From CAWUKT01 sp963923035 (GTDB lineage Bacteria; Bacteroidota; Bacteroidia; J057; JADKCL01), in contig CAWUKT010000002.1 of assembly GCA_963923035.1 (NCBI GenBank), positions 124,001-188,000 of the forward strand: a DNA stretch of 64,000 nucleotides. Direction: 5' to 3'. A program made the position numbers and the translations under genes. Shown here piece after piece: positions 8,394 through 18,200 of this stretch. Within the stretch, counting starts at the first letter, position 1; every line of letters begins with the position of its first letter. The notes beneath the pieces were generated by a model. That model was not told the origin of the DNA. It did no database searches and was given only the letters and a program-made list of their open reading frames with translations.

Positions 8394-9719
8394 TTAATTT
8401 TCGTTGGCGGGACGCGGGAATTCTTCCCAAACGTCATCGCCGGGCCGGTCAATCGGCAATTGGCCGAGGCGTCCGGTGCGCCGCATGTCGACCCAGCGGT
8501 GGCCTTCCCCGTAGAGGGAGTAGCGGCGCTGGTTGAGGACCTCGTCGATCAACTCGGTCTCACTGGTGCCACCGGTATAACCGGCCAGGCCCGCAGCGGT
8601 CCGCACGATGTCAATGCTCGTGACTGCGCCACCGGGATCGCCCGCCCGCGCCTTCAATTCTGCGTCAATCAGCACCAGTTCTTCGTTCCGAATGATCGGA
8701 ATGGAAGAGGTATTGGTCTGGAAGACATAGACGTCGTAGTTGCTGCTGAGGTCATCCTGGAAAGCGGTATCCGCGCGGATGAGCACCTTGTCGAGGCGGA
8801 TATCGCCTGCTTCCGCGTCGGCCACATAGGAGGGATGAGCCACTCGCTGCTCGCCGGTCGCGCCCGGCGCAAAGAAGAGCGGATTCAACGCATCGCCACC
8901 CGTCGCCGAGAAGATGTGGAAGACCCCATCGCTCAGGGCAGCCGCCGGATCGTAGAAGGATGCCGCCAGGTCAGTGGCAGCGGTTGTATAGTCCGCCTGG
9001 TACAGGGCTACCCGGGCCGCGATGGCACGGTTGAACTGGCGGAAGCTCGCCGGATCATCGAAACCTGCAAATCCGGAGGACAGGACGAAGGCAAAGGCCG
9101 CGCCCGAGTTGTCCAGTTCCGAAGCGGCTTCATCCAGCAAGGCCTTGATGGCCGTCAGTGAACCACTGTAGTCCAGGAACGGGCCCAGGTTATCGGGATC
9201 GGCTACGTCAGCGCGGATGCCATTGTTGCCCATCAGGTTGAGGTTCAGCAAGAGCTGGTACGCCATGATGGTACGGGCAAAGCCACGGAAACCGTTCTTC
9301 TCTTCATCGGTGATGTCCGCGGAAGTATTGTCGACCGCAGTCAGCAAGATGTGGCCATTGCGGACCACGCGGTAACGCTCGTAGTAAGGGTTGGTCACGT
9401 AGAAGGTATTGTTGTCCAGAACCGCGCTCCCTTTCCCCAGCAAATCGGAGGTAAAACGAGGATCAGATCCGGAAAAACGGTACCATTCTCTTCCCACAAC
9501 GCCTACATCATCTCCGTATGTTCCCAGGCGGTTACGCATTCCTGCTTCCATGCCCGCCACCACATTGTTCAGGTCTCCCAGGGTCGCATTTTGAGAGATG
9601 TCCTCCAACGCAGGACCATTCGGAAATGGCTCCTCCTGAATTTGGCACCCCATCATACCCACCAGCAAGCCCAACAAGAGGACCCACTGTATTTTGATAT
9701 TGTGTTTCAAAAATTTCAT
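8394..9719 (-). CDS. RagB/SusD family nutrient-binding lipoprotein
   Basis: 441 residues. The signal peptide ends in a lipobox (LVGMMGC) with Cys25 as the lipid anchor. The C-terminal part carries the SusD signature: IIRNEELVLIDAELKARAGD, then LIDEVLNQRRYSLYGEGHRWVDMRR. SusD proteins cap a SusC channel on the cell surface and hand over oligomeric substrates. The gene starts 18 bases after the susC stop, in the same transcript. It is somewhat short for the family (often about 450-600). No glycanase or peptidase gene follows in the operon, so the substrate cannot be inferred. Confidence 0.93.
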   Translation of the reverse strand: MKFLKHNIKIQWVLLLGLLVGMMGCQIQEEPFPNGPALEDISQNATLGDLNNVVAGMEAGMRNRLGTYGDDVGVVGREWYRFSGSDPRFTSDLLGKGSAVLDNNTFYVTNPYYERYRVVRNGHILLTAVDNTSADITDEEKNGFRGFARTIMAYQLLLNLNLMGNNGIRADVADPDNLGPFLDYSGSLTAIKALLDEAASELDNSGAAFAFVLSSGFAGFDDPASFRQFNRAIAARVALYQADYTTAATDLAASFYDPAAALSDGVFHIFSATGGDALNPLFFAPGATGEQRVAHPSYVADAEAGDIRLDKVLIRADTAFQDDLSSNYDVYVFQTNTSSIPIIRNEELVLIDAELKARAGDPGGAVTSIDIVRTAAGLAGYTGGTSETELIDEVLNQRRYSLYGEGHRWVDMRRTGRLGQLPIDRPGDDVWEEFPRPANEN

Positions 9720-9737
9720 TGTTGTTCAGTTTGAGGT

Positions 9738-12725
9738 TTAGAAGTTGACACCAAGGTGGAAGTTGATTCGACGGGCGGAGGGGAAGGGCAATACTTCTAC
9801 CCCGGTCGAAATGCCATTGGCACCGAAGTTCGAAACCTCGGGATCATAGGAGCTGTAGTCGAAGATGTTGATCAGGTTATAAGCCGAGAAGCCGACCCGA
9901 ATGCTGCGGATATAGTCGCGGCTGATTGATTCGAGCTTGTCCTGGCGGATGGTGTAGAACAAACCAATCTCCCGCAGACGCACATAAGAAGCGTCTTCGA
10001 CCCAAGGCTCGGCAGTTACACCCAGCGCGGCGAGGCGGTAGTCGCCATTGACCTGCTGACCATCGGGATCGAGGGTCGTGGCATCGTAGTCAGGGCTCGT
10101 ACCAAAGATGTCGGTCAGGAGCGTGGTCAGGTTGATGTTGTCACCACCCTGTTTCCAGTGAACGAGGAAGGACAGCTGGAAATCGTTAAAGTTCAACGTG
10201 TTCGGGAATGCAATCTGGAAATCAGGCTCGCTGTTGCCCCAAACGATGAGGCCATCGCCATCTTCGTCCAGTTCGCTCGGGCCGATACCCACGATTTGGG
10301 TCGCGGGCTGGCCTTCTTCGATGCGGAAGGTGGCCAGGGTGGCACCGAAGGCACCTACGTTAAATGCTTCCACGTCCAGACGGGTCACGAGGGAACGGTT
10401 CAACCAGAAGTTGGCACCGGAGGTCCACTGGAACTTATCGCCGTTGAAGGCATTCACCTGCAAACCAATTTCCATGCCCTGGTTCTGGAGGTCGGCGGCA
10501 TTCGTCACCTGGCTGCCGAAACCGGAGGAGCCCGGTACCTGCGCGTTCAGCAACAGACCGGTTACGTTCTTGCGGTAAACGGTAAAGTCCAAAGAGACCT
10601 TATTGTCCAAGAGGGCAATGTCAAAGCCCGTTTCCAATTCGGCCTGGCGCTCAGGAGCGACCATGTCATTGCCCCGCAGGCCATTGATCAAGGAACCAGC
10701 GTTGCCGCCGATCAGGGTATTGCCGAGGGTCGTGTACTTCGCACCGAAGTTGGCGAAGTTACCGGACTGGCCGTAAGCGACGCGCAGCTTCACGGAAGAC
10801 AGCACATCGGAAGTCAGGTCAAACATGCTGTGGACGTTCCACGCCAGCGAAGCCTTGGGATAGTAGTAGAGCTGGTTGGCATCCCCATTGTTGGAGGACT
10901 TGTCCGCCCGGATACCAACGGTACCGATCAACTGGTCGGCGTAGTTCACTTCTTCCTGGACATAGTAACCAATGTCCTGCTGCATCACACGGTTCTGAAG
11001 AACCGCCACGGAGCCACTCTGATCGAGGTTCGTCTGGGAACCGATCAGCTGGGTCGCCGTATTCCGGATCGTATTCTGGTCGAAGTTCAGCAGCAACGCA
11101 CCGGCCTGGGTGGTAAAGCTCAGGTTGGTATTGCTGGGGTAGTAATTGTGGACCAGGAAGCCCGACACGTTGGAGTTCGTGTTGACCGTGGAGCCCTGGA
11201 TGGATGCACCGTTGGTTCCGTTGCCATTGCTCTGGAACTGAAGGGTCCTGGGGAACAGGGCCGTGGTGGCGAGGTTGTAGTGGTCCAAACCGGCATTCAG
11301 GACGAAGCGCAGAGCACTCTGCTCAGCCGAGTACAGACGGGCCTTGGCGGTCACACCGGAGATGACCCGGCTGACTTCTTCGTTGTTCGTGATGAGGTCC
11401 CGCGTCTGCAGGGGGTTCGCCGCCCCGTAGGGGTTGTCGGGGTAGTTGCCATTGGCGTCGGGGAGGAGCTGGGCCCACGGGGGAGTTACAATCAGGGAGA
11501 TCCCCATAGTGGTACCCGAGTTGTCGTTGTTGAAGAAACCCCGGTCACTCGAAGAGTGGATATAGTTGGAGTTGAAGCTCAGGTCCAACCAGCCCGTGGC
11601 CTTGTGGTCCAAGTTCACGCGGAAGCTCTCCTTGCTGTATCCGGTATTTTTCACGATACCATCCTCAGCCTTCAGGGTTCCTCCCACGAAGAAGGAAGTC
11701 CGGTCATTGCCGCCGCGGAAAGAGAGGCGGTGGGTCTGGAGAAAGCCCGTTTCTCCGAACAGCTCATCCTCATAGTCATTCAACAGACCAGCCGCGACCG
11801 CCGATTCGTAGATCGGCACCTCAGAAGCACCAAAGGAGGCTTCCACCTTTTGGGCATCAAAAGTCCGCTGACCTTTCGGGTTCAGCATCTGGGCAAAACC
11901 CAGCGACGTATTGTAGCTGATATTCGTGCGGCCCGGCGCGCCCCGCTTGGTCGTGATGATCACCACGCCCGCAGCAGCCCGCGAACCATAAATGGACGCC
12001 GCAGAGGCCCCCTTCAAGATTTCAATCGTTTCGATGTCCTCGGGGTCGATGTCCGCGATCCGGTTGGACGGGTTGTCCTGGTTCGTGGCCGATCCACCGC
12101 CCGAAGCGTTGGAGACAAAGTCAATCCCCGATGCAATCGCAGAGTTGTCCATGTAGACCCCGTCGACGATGTAAAGTGGCTGGGAATTCGCGTTGATGGA
12201 GGTGATCCCCCGGAGCTTGACCGAAATACCACCCCCGGGAGCCCCCGAGTTGGCAGTGATGTTGGCGCCCTTGAACTTGCCGTACAAAGCACCATCCATG
12301 GTCTGCTGGTTCGTCACCCCGGCCAACTGCCGGGACGAAATCGCAGCCACTGAACTGGCCGCATTGCTCCGCTTGACCGAACTGGCCAGACCGGAAATGA
12401 CGACATCATCCATGCGGTTGTCGGCCACTTCCATGTTGACGCCGACGGAGGGGTTGGAAGAACTCACTTCAACTTCCTGTTCCCGGTAACCGGTAAACCG
12501 AACGACCAGAACTCCCTCTGAACCAGGAACCTCCAATGAGAAGTTGCCATCGGAATCGGTAAAAGTCCCGATGGCCGTATTTTTCAATTGAATGGTCGCC
12601 GCGGGGAGCGGCGCGCCATCTTCGTCCACCACTTTGCCCTTCGCCGTAAATTGGGCGAGGGCATAGGTCGACATACCCAATAACGTTAACAACGTCAGGG
12701 TCAACCGTGTAAGTTGTCTCTGCAT
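9738..12725 (-). CDS. SusC/RagA family TonB-linked outer membrane protein
   Basis: 995 residues. A Sec signal peptide (cleavage near ALAQ) is followed by a carboxypeptidase-D-like regulatory domain (about 26-110, AKGKVVDEDGAPLPAATIQL). Next comes the plug with the SusC signature around KLRGITSINANSQPLYIVDG and ASAAIYGSRAAAGVVIITTKRG-like sequence, then a long beta-barrel ending in INFHLGVNF with the terminal Phe typical of outer-membrane barrels. It imports substrate across the outer membrane using TonB energy. It pairs with the SusD gene 18 bases downstream. It is divergent from the acylase gene across a 241-base intergenic region where I find no clear promoter. Confidence 0.96.
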   Translation of the reverse strand: MQRQLTRLTLTLLTLLGMSTYALAQFTAKGKVVDEDGAPLPAATIQLKNTAIGTFTDSDGNFSLEVPGSEGVLVVRFTGYREQEVEVSSSNPSVGVNMEVADNRMDDVVISGLASSVKRSNAASSVAAISSRQLAGVTNQQTMDGALYGKFKGANITANSGAPGGGISVKLRGITSINANSQPLYIVDGVYMDNSAIASGIDFVSNASGGGSATNQDNPSNRIADIDPEDIETIEILKGASAASIYGSRAAAGVVIITTKRGAPGRTNISYNTSLGFAQMLNPKGQRTFDAQKVEASFGASEVPIYESAVAAGLLNDYEDELFGETGFLQTHRLSFRGGNDRTSFFVGGTLKAEDGIVKNTGYSKESFRVNLDHKATGWLDLSFNSNYIHSSSDRGFFNNDNSGTTMGISLIVTPPWAQLLPDANGNYPDNPYGAANPLQTRDLITNNEEVSRVISGVTAKARLYSAEQSALRFVLNAGLDHYNLATTALFPRTLQFQSNGNGTNGASIQGSTVNTNSNVSGFLVHNYYPSNTNLSFTTQAGALLLNFDQNTIRNTATQLIGSQTNLDQSGSVAVLQNRVMQQDIGYYVQEEVNYADQLIGTVGIRADKSSNNGDANQLYYYPKASLAWNVHSMFDLTSDVLSSVKLRVAYGQSGNFANFGAKYTTLGNTLIGGNAGSLINGLRGNDMVAPERQAELETGFDIALLDNKVSLDFTVYRKNVTGLLLNAQVPGSSGFGSQVTNAADLQNQGMEIGLQVNAFNGDKFQWTSGANFWLNRSLVTRLDVEAFNVGAFGATLATFRIEEGQPATQIVGIGPSELDEDGDGLIVWGNSEPDFQIAFPNTLNFNDFQLSFLVHWKQGGDNINLTTLLTDIFGTSPDYDATTLDPDGQQVNGDYRLAALGVTAEPWVEDASYVRLREIGLFYTIRQDKLESISRDYIRSIRVGFSAYNLINIFDYSSYDPEVSNFGANGISTGVEVLPFPSARRINFHLGVNF

Positions 12726-12966
12726 AAAAATTTGATTTCTGGGGTTTTAAGCTAACTGATTGCAAAAGAAGATAGTACTTTTTTCAACACCATTTACGCT
12801 TAGGCAACGATTTGTTCAAAAAGTCGTCATACAGACGAAATAAAATTGCTCCTAAAAGCCTGCTTTTTCGGGACAAACACTCCCCCAATTGGGTCACCAA
12901 ACAATCTATTCCGGTCGTTGTTTTCCCCCTCCCGTTTCCTTATTTTCCTCCAAACCGAAGACCTCC

Positions 12967-15051
12967 ATGCGAACGCTACACACCCTCTTTTTAGCAATCA
13001 TTGCCCTTCCTTTTATTGCCCATTCCCAAATCCAACCTGACCGGATCACCATTGTCCGCGACTCCTTCGGCGTCCCCCATATCTACGCCCCCACCGACGC
13101 GGAAGCAACCTACGGCCTGGCCTGGGCCTACTGCGAAGACGACTTTGAAACGCTCCAAATTCCTTTCCTCGCCATCAAAGGACTCTACAGCTCCGTCAAA
13201 GGCAAAGATGGCGTCTTGTTAGATGCAGTCGCCTTTTTCGTGGGGGCCGACCGGGTGGTAGAGGAAAAATACGAGACTTCTTTTACCCCCAAATTCAAAC
13301 AACTCATCCGCGCCTACGTCCAGGCCCTGAACGATTACGCCGAGTCCCACCCCAAGGAAGTCCGCCACAAAAAGCTATTTCCCCTTGAAGAAAAAGACAT
13401 TGTCAAAGGCTATGTGATGAGCTTCACCTTCTTCGCCAACGTCCACTACGACCTCATCCGCATCTTCGACGGCACCATCAAAGCCCAGGAAGACGACCTC
13501 TTCAGCCGGGGCTCCAACGGCTGGGCATTTGCCCCCTACGCCACCGCCGACGGGCATACCTACGTCGTCTCCAATACCCACCAGCCCCTCCAAGGCATGA
13601 GCTCCTGGTACGAATGCCAAATCCAAACCGACGAAGGCTGGCATTTTCACGGGGCGACCTTTGCCGGGGGCATCACCCCATTCCTCGGCGCCAATCCCGA
13701 CCTCGGCTGGACCCACACCACCAACTACGACGACTACAACGACGTCTACCGCCTCGTCATGCACCCCCAAAACAAGCTCCAGTACCGCTACGATGGCGAA
13801 TGGAAAACGCTGGAGGTCCGAAAACTCAAATTGAAAGTCAAGATCGGCGGGGTGAAAGTCCCTGTAACCCGGAAATTCTATTGGAGCGAATACGGTCCGA
13901 CCCTGAAAAACAAAGATGGCTTCTACGCCCTGCGTTTTCCCGCCAACATGGTCCTTGGCGCCCCCGAACAATGGTACCGCATGAACAAGGCCCGCTCCTA
14001 CGCCGAATTCAAAGCCGCCCTGGACCTGCAAACCATCCCCAACCAAAATGTCATCTACGGAGACCGCGCCGGCAACATCTTCTTCCTCGGCAACGGCCTG
14101 TTCCCCAAGCGCAACCCCGCCTATACCTGGGACCGCGTCCTCCCCGGCGACACCTCCGCCACCAAATGGGCCCCCGAATGGTACCCCATCGAAGACATCC
14201 CCTTCATCAAGAACCCCGACTGCGGATACGTCTTCAACATGAACCATACCTCACTCAATTGCACCTGCCCCGAAGAAAATCCCCAGGCCAGCGACTTCTC
14301 CCCCACCCTCGGCCTCCAGCCCAAGAACACCGCCCGCGCCCTGCGCTTTCGTGAACTGTTTTCCCCCGATCAGCCCATCACCTACGAGCAACTGAAGGTC
14401 ATCAAATACGATTCCCAGTTTCCCGATCCCCTCTATACCCGCACCATCGAAAACCTCAATTCGATCCGCACCCTCTCCGCCGAAAAATACCCCGACATCG
14501 CCGATGCCCTGGCCATCCTGTCGCGCTGGGACGGCAAAACCGACGTCGACAACCAGCAGGCGGCCCTCGCATCTCTGTCCATCCAGTACTTCCTCAAGCA
14601 CCTCCGCAAAGAAGGCATCCCCGACTACAACAATACCTTTGAGGAAATCGTCTTTGCCGACGCGATAAGATTCGCAAAAAAACACCTGCTCAAGCACTTC
14701 GGAGCGCTCGAAATTCCCTTGGGCGACCTCCAAAAACACGTCCGCGGCGACGTCGAACTCGGCGTTTGGGGCGTACCCGAAGTCATTACCCAGATGACCA
14801 CCGTCCCCCACAAAAACGGCACCTACAAGTCCCGCAGCGGCGAAAGCTATATCCTCTTCATGCGCTTCGTCCCCGGCGAAACCTTCCCCCGGCTCGAGTC
14901 CGTCGTCCCCTACGGCAGCTCCAACCACGAGGACAGCCCCCACTACACCGACCAAATGGAACTGTACATCAACAAGCAATTGAAACCAATCACCATGGAC
15001 CGCGCCGAAATCCTGAAAAAGGCCGAACGGAGCTACCATCCGGGAGAATAA
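12967..15051 (+). CDS. Secreted penicillin-acylase-family hydrolase
   Basis: An N-terminal-nucleophile amidohydrolase of the penicillin G acylase / homoserine-lactone acylase superfamily. The ATG at 12967 gives 694 residues beginning with a signal peptide (MRTLHTLFLAIIALPFIAHS). The alpha-subunit start IVRDSFGVPHIYAPTDAEATYGLAWAY is typical. The maturation site is RGSNGW, where Ser183 would become the N-terminal nucleophile of the beta subunit after self-cleavage; TTNYDDYNDVYRL and YGDRAGNIFF are further family marks. The substrate cannot be read: beta-lactams, acyl-homoserine lactones and N-acyl amino acids are all possible. The protein is probably periplasmic. It is transcribed away from susC, and a copy of the structured repeat follows. 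Confidence 0.9.
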   Translation: MRTLHTLFLAIIALPFIAHSQIQPDRITIVRDSFGVPHIYAPTDAEATYGLAWAYCEDDFETLQIPFLAIKGLYSSVKGKDGVLLDAVAFFVGADRVVEEKYETSFTPKFKQLIRAYVQALNDYAESHPKEVRHKKLFPLEEKDIVKGYVMSFTFFANVHYDLIRIFDGTIKAQEDDLFSRGSNGWAFAPYATADGHTYVVSNTHQPLQGMSSWYECQIQTDEGWHFHGATFAGGITPFLGANPDLGWTHTTNYDDYNDVYRLVMHPQNKLQYRYDGEWKTLEVRKLKLKVKIGGVKVPVTRKFYWSEYGPTLKNKDGFYALRFPANMVLGAPEQWYRMNKARSYAEFKAALDLQTIPNQNVIYGDRAGNIFFLGNGLFPKRNPAYTWDRVLPGDTSATKWAPEWYPIEDIPFIKNPDCGYVFNMNHTSLNCTCPEENPQASDFSPTLGLQPKNTARALRFRELFSPDQPITYEQLKVIKYDSQFPDPLYTRTIENLNSIRTLSAEKYPDIADALAILSRWDGKTDVDNQQAALASLSIQYFLKHLRKEGIPDYNNTFEEIVFADAIRFAKKHLLKHFGALEIPLGDLQKHVRGDVELGVWGVPEVITQMTTVPHKNGTYKSRSGESYILFMRFVPGETFPRLESVVPYGSSNHEDSPHYTDQMELYINKQLKPITMDRAEILKKAERSYHPGE

Positions 15052-15063
15052 GCGTTGGATGAG

Positions 15064-15141
15064 GGCAGTTCCTTCGGACCAGGCTCTCCACCGTCGCTAC
15101 CCGGTCGGGTGAGCTCCGCAATGGTTCCGATCCTTACTGCA
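15064..15141 (-). repeat. Structured dispersed repeat, copy C
   Basis: Read on the minus strand it starts TGCAGTAAGGATCGGAACC, then GAGCTC, a hairpin ACCCG-AC-CGGGT, then AGCGA. The same order occurs at 33612-33702 and 61121-61213 on the plus strand, with different but still complementary hairpin arms. This copy is the most diverged toward its far end. It lies between convergent genes. Confidence 0.65.
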
Positions 15142-15169
15142 ATTCCCTTTCCCGCCTACCTAAAAAAAT

Positions 15170-15198
15170 AGGGCCACTTCCCGAAGAGAGTGACCCCA
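15170..15198 (-). terminator. Terminator of the giant T9SS protein gene
   Basis: On the minus strand GGGTCACT pairs with AGTGGCCC (one G-U pair), followed by TATTTTTTTAGG. It lies about 20 bases after the stop codon of the gene at 15219-19130. Confidence 0.7.
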
Positions 15199-15218
15199 TA
15201 TAAAGATTGATTTTTTAC

Positions 15219-18200
15219 TTAGCGTGCCAGGACGACCTTACGGATCGTCTGGAAACCCTCCATGTCCAGCCGGAGGAAATAGGTTCCATTCGCGAGCGTG
15301 CCCGGATTCAGGTCGAAGGCATTCGCCCCTTCCGACACCGATTGCTGGTCTTCCAACACTACCCGGCCCAGCGGATCTACCCAGCGCAACTGCAATTGGC
15401 CGGACCGCATGGCCAGGAAATCGAGGTGCAGGGCGGCCCCCTGAAGCGGATTCGGGTACAGTGCCAGGATGCCGGACGCCATCGGAAACGCAATTTCCAC
15501 CGCGTTGCTGGCGTGGGAAGCCCCATTTTGATCGTAGAGCACCACCCGATAGACATTCGAGCCCGGCCATGGCTTGGTGTCGGCTTGGTCGTAGCGAAGC
15601 TCCGCCGTCGACCGTCCCGCGGCATTCTGCCGCGCAATCTCCACGAAGTTTTCGCCATCTGCACTCCGTTCCAACACGAAGAAATCGGTATCGACTTCCT
15701 GCTGGGTGGTCCAGGTCAGGACCGACGTTTCTCCGGCGCGGACGCCGTAGAGCTGCAAGCCTTCAACCGGCAGGATCGTGCAACCGACGAGGTTCACCGT
15801 ATCGGTGACGGCGCAGCGGCCACCGTTGACCGTGAGGGTATAGGTACCCGGCGTGGAATTGGTGAAGGTCAGGCTCGGGTTGGGAGAGTTCGGGTTGGAC
15901 AGACCGGTTGCCGGGCTCCAGCTGTAAGAGAAAGCCGAAGGCGGCGGCGGACAAACCGTGAAGCGCATATTTCCGCGGGAGGTATAGCGGAAGCTCGGCG
16001 CCAGGTTACAACCGACACTGTTGTTGGTACTCGTATAGTAGCGCATCGTGGCGTAGAATCCCGCCGGCGAATAAGCCACATTGTCCGAGCCAATGGAGCC
16101 ACCGTTGTTTTGGTCAAAACAGACTTCCACCACGAGGTTCGAAGTACCGTCCCAATCAAAGGAATTGTTCAGGGAAAACGTATTCCAGCCCGCTGTCGTG
16201 GTTACGTTTTGCGGACCAAAAACATTGCTGGTGGGCAACCAGCCCGCAGTCGTATTGAGCTCGGTCGCATTGGTACATCCCAATCCGATCCGCATGTTGC
16301 GGAAGGCTCCCGAAGAGTTCTTTGTAATGATGTTCCACGCCAATTCGCTGATCGTCCCCGAGGGGATGCCCATCGCCTGCAATTCGCTGGCATGGAAGAG
16401 GAACTGGTACTTGACATCGGTCGAGGACCCGTAGAAAGGACCATAGGTCGAACTGGAACTGCTCCCGGTGCCAATGGTATAGGTCGTGGACGGCATGATA
16501 CACGAGGTATTGTTGGCGCCACAGGTCAGGGTGGGCGGCAGTGCATTTCCCGTCACACTCGCCGAGAGATTCACCGTCTGGCCCACACACGGAGTCGCGT
16601 CATCCGCAACCGCCGACGCATAAACCGTACTGTCGATCACCAGGTTCGTGGAAGCCGATCCGATGCAGCCTGAGCCATCGTTGACCGAAAGGGTATAGAA
16701 CATGCTGTTCGGAGCATTCACCGTCGGGGATTGGACGGTGCCATTGTTCATGAAGGTGGCAGGCGACCAGGTAAAGGTCATGCCCGAGGGTACGGCATCG
16801 CAGAACCCAAAGCGCATGTTCGGGCGGCAAGTGGTCCGGATTCCGGTCGTCTGGTTACACGCTCCCGAAGCATTGTAAAGGTTCGTGTACAGCGTGGGAT
16901 AGCGACCGGTATAGCACTGGTAGCGGCAGCTGGAACCCGTGCCCGTATTCGGATTGTCACTGCAAAATTCGACCACGAGGTTGGACGATCCATCCCACAT
17001 ATAAGGATAATCGAAGTTGAAGGTATTCCAGCCCACGGTGGGATTGAAATTGGAGGCATTCCTCACATCCGTCGTGGGAAGGTAGGCATAGGGCGCCACA
17101 GAATAATCGGCCTGGCTGGTGCAGCCCATGCGCACGACCAGGTTGTTCACGACCGAGTTGCCGGTCGAGAAATCCAGCGCAATCGAGTTGATCAGGCCGG
17201 CGGTGAAGCCCTGGGCCTGCAATTCGGCCGCTGTGAAGATGTACTGCTTCCGGTTGCTGTAACCGGTGGTGGTCATGTACGCCGGACCGTAGGTCGTGGT
17301 CGCACTGGTGCCCGTGCCCACAGTGGCCGACTGCGACGGGCCGGTACAGGTCAACTGCGTGGACGTATCGCATTCATACGTGATGGTCGGGCTCAAGGTC
17401 GTCCCGGTCCCGGGACAGATGGTGTCCGTCGCCGGCATCAATACGATCGGCGCCACGCCCGAGATGATAACATCGACGCTGTCGATGATCCGGCAGCCCA
17501 GGCTGGAAGTCGCTTCCAGGTAATAGGTCGTCGTGGCCGTTGGGTTCGCGGTGGGGGCCATGATATTCGTGGCCGAAAGTCCCGTGGCCGGGGTCCACAC
17601 GTAGGAATAGGGAGCATAGGTCCCTGGCCCGACCGTGGGCGCCATCACGGACGATCCGTATTTACAAATGGTGCTGTTGGGACCCGCGTCCAGGCTGAAA
17701 TTGGGCGCGACATTGATCGTGATGGTATCTCTGTTTTTACAGGTGGCACTTAGGTTCGACACGACCTCATAGGTACTGGTCTGATTCGGCGTGGCCACCG
17801 GGTTCTGACAATTGTTACAGCTCAATCCGCCGGGGTCGCCACTCAGGGTATTCCACGTAAACGAGTTGCCGCCGCTCACATTCAATTGGATCGGAGCGCC
17901 CGCCGAACAGTAGGTCTGGTCGGGACCCGCATAGGTGCCGTCCAGCACCCGGATATCGAGGGAGTAGACCTGGCTTCCCAGAATCGGGCAGCCGTCGTCC
18001 TGAATGGTTACGGTAAAGTTGTGGAATCCGATGTCGGCGGAAGTCGGCGTCCAGGAGAAGGTACCCGTCAACGGGTTCGTACCGGTCGTCGTGAGGGTCG
18101 CGCCGGGGATGACCGTACCCAAATTGGTGGTCAGGGTGATGTTGTCGCTGGCATTGGGATCCTGGAAACTGACGTTGAAGCTCATTGCCGTTCCGGGGCA

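Noticed and set aside
10158..12353. Long open frame (731 codons) antisense to susC
   Set aside because: It lies wholly inside a clear SusC gene, shows no recognisable domain, and its composition is that expected from the opposite strand of GC-rich coding DNA.
12726..12966. Promoter for susC in the divergent gap
   Set aside because: Several AT-rich stretches exist, but none pairs TTTG with a TAnnTTTG box at the right spacing on the minus strand.
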